A stretch of DNA of 62,000 nt from Lingula anatina (Eukaryota > Brachiopoda > Lingulata > Lingulida > Lingulidae): positions 1-62,000 of the forward strand of contig NW_019775414.1 of the NCBI RefSeq assembly GCF_001039355.2. Direction: 5' to 3'. The translations under genes and the position numbers were made by a program. Positions 14,199 through 24,000 of the stretch are shown here, piece after piece. The notes beneath the pieces were generated by a model, which saw only the letters and a list, made by a program, of their open reading frames with translations, was not told the origin of the DNA and ran no database searches. Numbering within the stretch: position 1 is the stretch's first letter; each line of letters starts with the position of its first letter.

Positions 14199-17100
14199 CA
14201 ACAGATAAATAAATAAAATTACCTGTCCCAGTTTTAGTTTTAAGCCCCACATCCCTCCCAGTCTGGTGGTCTTCCCTCTCCTCCTCCTGGATAGTGGATC
14301 CTCTCCTAGCTTTATCCTGAGGCATGGTGCCAGTGTCCATGGTGGAGTCCATCGTGGTATCCAGGAGGGACACTGAATAAGGTTGAGTTAACACTTATTC
14401 AAACACAAAAAATTAAGTCCAAAGACTCGATTTTATTTTTAAAGATAGACAACTAGTTGTCAGCTTTCATGAATATAAATCAAGAGTCAAGATATTGTTA
14501 ACCTTTGTTATCATGAAATATTAAATATTTTACAAAGTACAGCAGATATGCCACCCAGTGACAGAAAAATTTGTGACTTAAAATGACCTTGTCTTTATTT
14601 ACTCATCTTTAATCAAAATTTCAAAAATGGACAACTATAGGATGTTTTTCTTAATCTTTGTGTATCATACTCTCGAGAAGCAAACCTTTTGATAAAAGAT
14701 TCAATTTCTGTTCATTGCCACTCTTTTCCTCCTTTTTCTTCCTAGGTGTGATCTTTGGTCTCTCCTGTTCCTTGCTGTCTTCAAAGTCATCATCACTGTA
14801 CTCTTTACTTTCTATACAATAAAACAAATAATGAATCTATCAATCTACCTTGCTAGCCAGTGATCCATCCATTGATATCTGTTCATCGATAAAAGCAGAC
14901 AAAAAAATCTCAAAACATGATGTCTGTGCGCGTGTGTATGCATGTGTGTGTAAAAAATGTTGGAGAAAATGTTCCAGAAAATAAACACAAGTAAATTGCC
15001 CATACACAAGGGCTGCAACTACTCCCATAAATGATAACAGTTAAATAACCTGATAACACACACATCATTTACCTTCCTGATACTTCAGAAAACCACCTTG
15101 GTCAGAAGCAACACCTGTTGATTCTAGGGTGCCTGCCATAGTACCAGATGCCTCTAAGTCTTTATTTAGTTTCCCATAATCTGCAGGTTCATCTTTATTT
15201 TCCAAATCCTATAAAAACACAAAAACTATATCAAAAGTGTACCACTAAGTGTACGTTTTTTTTTTCATTGTGGTCTCTTTCAATTTAAAGACAATATGAA
15301 CACAAAACTTTGAATTCTTATCATATGCAAAATAAATAAAATACTACAAATATGCATTGTTTACCTGAAAGAACCGTTCTTTTTCTGCTTTCTCATCTAG
15401 TGTATCCATACCTGGTGGGATAGTGGCATTGGCATCTTGATCACCAGATTCTGAAATAATATTTGAGATTAACAGAAAAAAATATATATATAATGCTTCT
15501 CTCCAAGACAATATCTGATTTGAGTGACTGGATTGCTCAATAAGAATTTTCAAAAACAGTTACATGGCTATGAATTACATGAAAAAGTGTACATTTGCAT
15601 TACTGGTTATATATATATATTACATAATCCTTTATAATAGAAATCGAAATTTTATAGTAATATCCTCAGCCCTTGAATTTAAAGCCTGCAAATTTAAGTC
15701 ATAAATTTAAGCCATTAATAACTGAACAAAATGAACACAATACTGCAATATTCTGTAACAACGAAAATTACCTGTGTAACTCTGAGTGTCTTCCAGGCTG
15801 ACCCTGGGCAGCATCACACTGCAAGGAGGAGAAAAAACATAAAATCACATATCAAGTCACCCTTATAATTTCCAAAAATAAAGTGGGTTAAATGATGGGA
15901 TCAAGTCAGACCCATTATTCATTAAATTTGTCATGCAAATATATATAGTTTTAAACTGGAAATATCCCAACACTTCACAAAACATCCCTGAATCAAAGCA
16001 TCATTCCATCAATTATTGCCACAAAAGTGTGATAAATAAGTTTCTGACCTCTTTTGTCTTTTCTGTTCCTCTCTGGCTTTTGAATTAACTGCAAAGTAAA
16101 ACATCACATAATGCACAAATATATATTTCCATCACACACACAAAAATACACAGGTTTATATCTTTTAGTTTCAAGATATGTCACAAAATGTTTTAATGGT
16201 AAATGTTTACAAATTCCAAACATGTCACTTTTACAATGGTATTTTCCTCAAGTTTATCACTGTTCAATTCTCATAAACATGCTTGCTGACATGACATTAA
16301 CACAGCACAACTTTAAAAAAATCTATTGGGAAATACAAATAATAAAATCTCCTTTAATTCGATAGGAAATTACAGTACTGGATCAAGCTGTATTAGGTGA
16401 CTTACGATCCTCTAAACTGTCTCTGCTCATTGTTACATCTACTTTGCTTTGAGTCTGGGTGGGAGGCGGCGAAGGGGTCTACAGAATATCAATAAGAATC
16501 AGATTAGAATTCATAATCTGCTTATTAAACCAGTGTCTTAAGGAAATGTGTCTGTTCCTTAATATATTTGTCTGAATCACAATATTATTAATGAAACTCC
16601 GAAGTATTACTTCTTTACTATCATTGAAGTTTCATCGAAAAATAACATCCAAGTAGTGAAATCTACTTAAATGACTGCTATCCACATTCTCAATTTCAAG
16701 TACCCAATCTCTATTAAATAGAAGAAAGTTGTGTAGAACTGTTAGCTACAAAGGTAAAAATGATGTATTTACTTGACGAAGAAGATGTGATATGTCTGCT
16801 CTCTTAGGTTTGCTTTTCAGGAAACTTTTGCCAGTGCTTCCAAGATCTAGAGGAAAAAAATCACATTTGTTGATAATTACCTTAAACAATCTATACTGAG
16901 CAGATATTTGTCAGACTTTGGTCAATGGAGCATTGGATAGGTACTCTTTGTATATAATCTTATATAATTGAGACAAATTAACTAAACGCCACAAGCACAG
17001 AATTTTTTTATAAACGTTGTTAAGAAATGCCTCCATCTTAATTAATTTTTTCTGCACAGGCCAAATGTGGCAAACATGGGATGATCATTCACCTTCTTTG

Positions 17101-17518
17101 GCCTTTGGTTGTTGTTCCTCCTCCTCATCACTTTCGTTCATCCACCATGGCTTGTTACTCTTTGGTTTTTCTTTGGGTTTCAAATATTTGGAAACCCTAG
17201 CAGAATTTATTCCCTCATCATCTGACATAGACTGAAAATATATGTATATATGAAGTACATTGACTAAAAGAAAAAAGAAAAATAATAAAAGATTAATATT
17301 GTTAAGGACTTAATTTCTCTTCAAGTTAATAACTTTAACACAGAAAATTCATTATGTCTCAATTCTATTTTAATCTACAAAACAAAACATTTTACCTTAA
17401 AAATGTTGAAAAATAAATGACATAATAAAAATTGGGAAAATAAAATTAGATGTCTTACCTCTTTCAGAAAGGCTTCAAACTGGTCATCTAAATCCTTTTT
17501 ACTAAACTTCTTGGCCAT
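4653..17518 (-). CDS. CEP162: Centrosomal protein CEP162, complete, 31 coding exons
   Basis: The spliced product is 1,419 aa, close to the roughly 1,400 aa of vertebrate CEP162 (KIAA1009/QN1). CEP162 sits at distal centriole ends, binds axonemal microtubules and promotes transition-zone assembly at the base of cilia. The N-terminus (MAKKFSKKDLDDQFEAFLKE) matches the family's short acidic/basic start. It is followed by about 600 residues of acidic, probably disordered sequence (a WWMNESDEEEE patch, LLREAEEIERRAKARQ). Almost continuous coiled coil follows from about residue 610. Diagnostic blocks are VKEMEAIMRKRHPNSLPSLI (exon 24) and, in the last exon, MKHFEALHEKITQMENRH, REQELQQIIR and LDSILEVLRELQRQGV. 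All introns are GT-AG and every junction keeps frame. The ATG lies in a 5' exon extending to a probable acceptor at 17613. The gene is divergent from DNAJC8 and convergent with the GT31 gene. Confidence 0.96.
6352..6390 (+). repeat. Poly(A) tract in a CEP162 intron
   Basis: There are 39 consecutive A residues in the intron between exons 27 and 28. On the transcribed strand this is poly(U), 16 nt inside the intron from the donor of exon 27, an unusual place for such a run. Confidence 0.95.
7755..8145. repeat. 195-bp direct duplication around a one-N gap, in (GA)n
   Basis: Bases 7755-7949 are repeated almost exactly at 7951-8145, with a single N at 7950 between them. One mismatch is visible at the start of the GA run. 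Both copies end in a GA dinucleotide run (7923-7949 and 8118-8174). The arrangement is that of two overlapping contig ends joined without merging. It lies in the CEP162 intron between exons 24 and 25, so coding sequence is unaffected. Confidence 0.9.
14114..14195 (+). repeat. (ATA)n trinucleotide microsatellite
   Basis: An uninterrupted AAT/ATA repeat of roughly 27 units lies in the CEP162 intron just downstream of exon 10 (14223-14372). It is about 27 bp from the donor site on the transcribed strand. Confidence 0.95.
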
Positions 17519-17613
17519 TGTTTTTTGTGTGATGCTATTCAATTCAAATCACTGAGTTCCTGGAGCAGCTGAGATCAGCTAGATGTATCAAACATTGGAT
17601 TTATCATTCTAAT
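17519..17613 (-). other. CEP162: CEP162 5' untranslated exon portion
   Basis: Upstream of the CEP162 ATG the transcribed strand reads back to a pyrimidine-rich acceptor (cttcctcttag) whose AG ends at 17614. The first coding exon therefore probably begins at 17613, with at least one non-coding exon further upstream. Assigned from the splice signal only. Confidence 0.55.
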
Positions 17614-19656
17614 CTAAGAGGAAGAAAAATGTTGGTTAGTTGAAAGTTCTGTTGCAGCCAAAATGCAAGTGATTTAATAAAGTGACCCTCTATTTTCGCA
17701 AGTAATTAAAAATAATTGCACATCATTTCAGTTGCTTAATCAGGCAACTACTGAGACTATTTATGCAGTAATACATTTTTTCAAGTTTGGCATAGTACCA
17801 CACAAAAATAAAGTACCAACTCAGCGACTGTTACATTATAATTTACAATGATCAATATACNTTACACACACAAGGCCACCATATACCAGAGTTACAGATT
17901 GATTTTTCATTACACAGTCTCTTGCACTGAAGAAAAATACTCATAATTAATTTGCGGCCCTAGTAGAGGGTCTTCTCTCGCTTCCTCTCAAATCAAAATA
18001 AACTAGCAAACATGAAAATTGGCAAAATGTATTAGAATGTAAAGTGTTGCGAACCCTTTAAACAAGGTGAATGGTTATATGCACGTTTAGACAAATTTTA
18101 ATTTTAATTTCAATTAAATTTAATTTTAATTAAAATTGATATTACCAAAATTAGTAAATGTCGTTTGCGTCATGTATCAATATTTTTGCGCATAATAGTA
18201 CCTACGTTATAAACATTCAGCAAAGATATTTGGAAGGCCGCTCTTTTGTTGTTTATATCAAAGGAAAACTATTTGATACCCAGCGTATCAATCATTATAC
18301 CATGATAAGAGATTAGCATACTAATTTATGTCCCCAGTAATAATAATAATAACAATAACAACAAACCTTCCTACTGTGCTTTCCGTTGCAAAAACAATTA
18401 GCCACGACTGTTTTATATATTAATAGATATTTATAATAATGACAATTTCAAAATCTTCAAAAGTACCGACAGGGACACGAACTCCCGTCGGGTAGGTTGC
18501 AGACGACTCAACGACGTTAACCGTTGTTCCACCAATTCTATTGTTCACGAATATAGATATCGACAGCTCTGTATTGCCGCGCATGCCGAAGCTTTGCGGA
18601 AATTGCCGAAGGCTAGGAAAATTCTTCAAAATATACTTTTATTACATTTAATCAAATCCAGACTATCTCCCACTGCCCTGAGGTATGGCTAAAGGCTTTC
18701 AGTTGTCATCAGACTTTGTAATTTGGGAGAAAAAAGTGAAACAGTAACTTCTGGTGATGAATAATAGGTAATAGTGCTGCAAGGTGTTGTTTTTTATCCC
18801 TGATGTACGAGTAGCTTTTTCTACAGTTTCTATAATTCTCTTAACGTATGAAAATATGCAGGTTTTCTGATATAATAAGACTTTGATAAAATCAAAACCA
18901 ATAATACTTTTAAAGTCGAGAGTCGGGATAAATATCGGCAAGGTGGAGATATGTCCCGCCGGCGCTTCCGCAACAGCAAGACTGAAGGACGCAAGTTACA
19001 AAGCAAAACATGTTTAGTCAAGTTAAAGACTTAATTACCGGTTTAACTTCGGCGGCAGTGCCTACTGCTGTGAGCAACATGCGCTGTCCATCGTAATCCC
19101 CCTATCATTAACACTGTCGGGGACGTGCGCATTAGCGCGTCTGTTGTAGACAGCGTGTGCTATTAAAGTGACCGGGGACTTATTAGCTATAGTGTACATC
19201 TTCTAAGGTGAAACTGAATTATGTGAATGGATAAACTACAAAGAACTGACTTAAGGTTTAGTCCAATTCTTCGACATTCCTGTACTATCTTGATCTACAA
19301 ACAAACTTTCTCTGGTACTTACCTTACGCTTTATACGAATTAAAGAACTTCTCCACGAAACATCCTAGCTATGAACATTATTATTGAAACGTCCGCTTTT
19401 TCTCGTCTTGGTGAATAGAAATTAAGAATTGGCATTTGCTGAAACACTACAGTGTAAAATATCATTATCTATGGAGGATGTGAATAATAAAATACGTTGG
19501 ACATGTTTATAACATATATGATATTATCATGTAAAAGTAATAAATCTGAATTTATTTTTCTGATACAGTTAAAAGAAATATTATAAAACTTGGAATGAGA
19601 ATTTTACCGGAACTTTTTTCTGGCCTCTAAAGTCTAAAGAATTTTGAAGCGGCAAG
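17614..19656. promoter_or_regulatory. Divergent intergenic region between CEP162 and DNAJC8
   Basis: There are 2.1 kb between the two start codons. The segment 19050-19180 is visibly richer in CpG than its surroundings (gcgc, acgtgcgc, tagcgcg) and is the best candidate for a shared or CEP162 promoter. A second CpG patch at 18945-18975 may hold a CEP162 non-coding exon. A one-N gap is at 17861, without a visible flanking duplication. The tRNA-like repeat at 18465-18536 is listed separately. No protein-coding exon was found. Confidence 0.5.
18465..18536 (-). repeat. tRNA-like, possible SINE head or pseudo-tRNA
   Basis: On the minus strand this segment resembles a degenerate tRNA: a GGTTAACG D-arm-like segment followed by GGGAGTTCGTGTCCC, which pairs as a T-arm stem and holds a near B-box (GTTCGTGTC). 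The stem extends as CCGAC/GTCGG. The acceptor and anticodon stems are poor, so a working tRNA gene is unlikely. A tRNA-derived SINE remnant is the better reading. Confidence 0.35.
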
Positions 19657-20927
19657 ATGGCCTCGACAACAGAAGCTAGTTCCACAGATGAAAAGAAAAC
19701 AGAACCAGATGCAGCATTTTCTGAATTCTACACAGAGGTATGTAATTTAAGCTTCGAATTTATTCGAAATCTATTTGGTGAATTTTTGCCCCCAACATTG
19801 TGGCCTCCAACATTGTTATTATTCTATTTCTAGGTGAACTTGAATTAAAGAAGTGAATGCGTTGTTATGATATTAGCTCCCCCAGTACTTCAATTTTATT
19901 ACAATTTTATGCTGAACGAATTCTTAGCTTAGTGTAAACCTTATGATACTTATATTTAAAGTTAATACCTCATTAATTGCAACATTTGTCATATGTCAGG
20001 CTGATTGATGATGTAACCACACTTGTTTAGTTAACATTATGTAACACTTATCATCAACTTTGTAGATTATACATTCAAATCCCTTTCTGTCTCTTGCATG
20101 TACTAAATTATATTTATAAATATTTTCAGGTGAAACAGATTGAGCAGAGAGATGCTGTGTTAACATCAAAACAACAAATTGATCGACTTAACAGAGCTGG
20201 TTCTACATACTTCAATCTCAATCCATTTGATGTATGTTTGAAATTTAATGTTTTTACATTATTTTTATTGACAAATATTGTACATATTCACATTTTTGTT
20301 ACAGGACATGCTAAAGAAAATGTTTATTATTATTATTATTGTGTAAATGTTTGTAAAAACATTTGAGTTGATGTGTCAATGTCATATGCTACTACAATTT
20401 CTTTCCTCGTATTTAAAACTCGTTTCTTTCGGTTCTGTATGCACGAAATCATGTATTAACTGTTGATCTTGATATTATTTTTTCTAACATTGTAATTTTA
20501 TTAAATAATTTCATATTTTTTATTTTAGGTTCTTCAAGTTGATCCAGATACAGCTCTTGCAGATGTTAAAAAGAAATACCGACAAGTTAGTTAAATTTCC
20601 ACTGTTGAGTTTAATTCAGCATTATTTGAGCTAAACTTGAAAAAGACATAGAAAATTGAAGTGCAATTAACATATTTTGAAGTGAGGTCAGATTAGTAAT
20701 TCTAACAGGAATAATTCAAAATGGTAAGTAAGCAGGGTGAAATGTTTGATTACTGTGATTTTTCTTATAATGATTAAAACATTGCTTTTAATTCCAGATG
20801 TCAATACTTGTCCATCCAGATAAAAATTTAGAGAATGCTGAAAGAGCTCAAAAAGCTTTTGAAGGTAATGTTAAATCCCAGTGCCTACTTGTATGCATTC
20901 CCTTAGAAATAGGTTTTGTCATTTTTT

Positions 20928-21018
<91 letters not shown>

Positions 21019-24000
21019 TGATTATAATACCTTCAGACTGAACCACAAATATTATTGCTCTTATTTCAGCTGTGAATAAAGCTTTTAAGACATTAGAAAA
21101 TGAAGAGGGATACAAAAGGTGCCAAGAAATCATAGAAGAGGCCAAAGTGAGAACAGAAGAAATGGTAAGAGGCTGAACTTGTAATAAAGAGAGACATTGG
21201 GACTGATACGGGGCAGAAAAAGATTGCCTTTACCATTGTTTTAAGTATATAGATTTTTGTCCAATATATTATCAGTCTTAAGTATTATCAGACTGGACTA
21301 TAAAAAATTATATGTTATTGGATGGATATTTTCAGATAAAACAAAAAAGAAAACAATTAAAAAAGGAAGGAAAACCTACAATAGTGCCTGAAGATGAACC
21401 AGATAAAGTGAGCATGGTTTTATGAAATAAAATGCAGAAATGCTACTTTTATGATTATTGTAAACCCTTATTTGAGAATGATAAACTTGATTTGCTTTTC
21501 ATAATAAAGGTTAAGGAAAAAAGTTATTTTATAGTATCACGAATAATGTTACAGATATATATATATATAGAGAGAGAGAGAGAGCTTGGTTTATATTGTC
21601 AAAATTTTAAGTAATGAAAACAATCAACACAGAGTGAGCAGGTTGCTCTTCTAGATTTGATTTTATTGCAGTATAAGCATGCTGTTTATGTCCAGACATG
21701 TAAACTTTTTGCTGACCTTGAAAGGTTAAGACAAGAAAGAGAAACCAAGGACATGCACGAAAGGCAAGTTGACAGTTTTAAGAAGTAAATTGCTTCCTGA
21801 AAATATGTGCTGACAAGTTAATGATAATTTTCCCCCTGAGTCAACCAAGAATGGTGATTTCATTGTTTATCAGTATTAGTTGTCATATACATGAAGTTTT
21901 GAATGAATGTAAAGTGTGCAATGACATGGTTATTTGTTGAAAATTCTGAAGATTACTATACATTGCTTGCCTTTTCCTAATGTTATCTGCTATTTTCAGA
22001 AAACGAAAAGCGGAAGAGGATGCGGAGGCTGAAGAACTTGCCAAAGTGAAGGCACAGTGGGACAAAAACTATGAGGTAAATTTCACAGTAAAATGCTGAA
22101 GTCGTGTGAATTTTAATCTGATAGTTAATAATTGTGTTTCTCTTTCGAACACATTTTTATGTACAGACACAGATGTGTCTGTACATATTGCCATCACCTG
22201 TGTCTGTCGTCGCCGTCGCCGATGCCGGCGCCGTGCACTTTCCTTGTAAACACGATAAGTGGAGGGCAGTTTTACNAACAATGACAAATAAATGTAATTT
22301 ATCATATAGATAGACAATCCTTCGTGTAGGCGATCCTTCATAGGTGATAATGAAGTTTTATTCCAGGCTGTTTCCTAACCATGCCAGTGCCAACAATAAT
22401 CTTGGCACTTTGCTGAATGACCCTGTGGATGCTGAGGCACATTATAGAAGAGCCATACAGATCAGTCCAGGGCACACCAATGCTCACTTCAACCTGGGGA
22501 ATGTGCTGCAGTAAGACATTTATATCTTGTTGGAATTGTGTGTCTTTCTTGGTGCTGCATGTAAATTGTTATATTTTATTCTGAAAAATCAGCAGAATAC
22601 TGACTAACATTTATCTTCTTGATTGAATTGATTAACTGTAAAATTTGCCAGAGAATGTAGGTATTTTTCAGTACTGTCATATTTGGTTTAAAGAAAAAGA
22701 TGGTAGTTGTTTCAAATTTAGACTTGCTTTCACAGATTGGAAATTGACTTAATAGACTAAGAGATTGAATTGAGTTTAAATTAAATAGAAAGTTGGTAAT
22801 CTATGAGTTGTAATCTATGAGTTTTATCTCTATTTCCAGTAAAACTGGCCGCAGTGAAGAGGCTATTAAGGTCTTCCACAGAGCTATCCAGCTAGATCCC
22901 CATTATACTGACCCCTACACTAACCTGGGAGGTATTCTAGCCACACTGGGCAGGCACTCAGAGGCTGACTGGTGCTATAGGAGGGTAATACAGGAAGATC
23001 CCCACAATGCCGATGCCTATAACAATTATGGGGCATTTCTACAGAGACTAGGTATGATGGTTGCATGTTAGGAGTTAGGGTTACTTCGCGAAACAATGAA
23101 TTTATGCTTGGCTGAGAGATTTAAAACAAAAACTGAAGTGTGAAAGAGTCTATGGTGGTTGCACATGCTCTATTAAGCTGCATTTAGACCGGTCTTTTTT
23201 TTTTACAGTTAACTGTCTAAAGTTTTAACTGGTAACACATATTAGACTGATATAAAATTAAAGTTAATCCTGCTCTAAACACAGCATAAAAAAGCATAAT
23301 CAATCACTTTGGACAAATCCTGTTTGGTGTTTGCAGTTCACATATTGCAAATTGGCTTGTCTCCTGAGATGACTGCAAGTGAATAAATATTTCAGAAAGT
23401 GTGTGCTGGTGTTAATTTCTCTGTTGCATGTTTCATAAATTTTTCTTCTCTATCAGAGCTGTGATTGATGACCTGACAACAGTAAAGCATGACTTTATTA
23501 TCATTATTTTTTTTTATTTTATTTAGGCAAGCAAGACTTTGTTATTATTATTATTTTGCAGGCAAAGTAGCATGTTATACCTCCTGTATCTATATATAAC
23601 AAAGTGCTACACATTCTTCATACTACTTTTTATGATTAAAGTGTGTGTGTGTGCAAGAGTTTACATGTGTAAAAGTTTCAGATGGTGACTGACATTCTTT
23701 GCAACCTCTTGATGTGTGAGTTTCTTGCTTATCCACTTACAATATTAAAATCATTCAGAGTACATGGTTTATTTTAGAACTATTTTGACACTAGTAGTTA
23801 CTTTTCTTGTATTTACAATATGCACATTTCTAGGCAAAAATGAGGATGCTCTTCAGTATTACATGAAAGCAACCAGCCTTCAGCCCAACAATGTAGTAGT
23901 TATAACCAATGCTGGGAGGGCACTGAGGACACTGGAGAGAAATGATGAAGCAGAAGACATGTTTAAAAGGTACAGACAATTATGAATCAAGAGCTGTTGA

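Larger units (their letters stand above)
4653..17518 (-). other. CEP162: Exon map of CEP162
   Basis: Coding exons in transcript order: 17459-17518, 17093-17231, 16773-16846, 16406-16478, 16049-16088, 15772-15818, 15365-15450, 15073-15208, 14686-14811, 14223-14372, 13701-13907, 13178-13285, 12751-12836, 12484-12559, 12169-12309, 11736-11875, 11365-11515, 10912-11024, 10491-10744, 10175-10328, 9606-9755, 8907-9068, 8564-8647, 8216-8437, 7461-7680, 6888-7085, 6406-6608, 5939-6046, 5654-5770, 5167-5316, 4653-4937 (with stop). The total is 4,260 nt. Phases were tracked through every junction. The N-terminal exons (about 600 residues) encode low-complexity acidic sequence and could include alternatively spliced cassettes: those of 86 and 141 nt would change or keep frame differently. 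Confidence 0.88.

Noticed and set aside
14047-14394. 115-codon minus-strand frame with a long isoleucine run
   Set aside because: It is CEP162 exon 10 read through its donor into an (AAT)n microsatellite.
20798-21145. Cys-Val and His-Thr repeat frames
   Set aside because: They are translations of the (TG)n microsatellite in DNAJC8 intron 4.
21760-21770. Frameshift or broken exon in DNAJC8
   Set aside because: A GC donor (gcaagt) explains the junction and restores the conserved protein.
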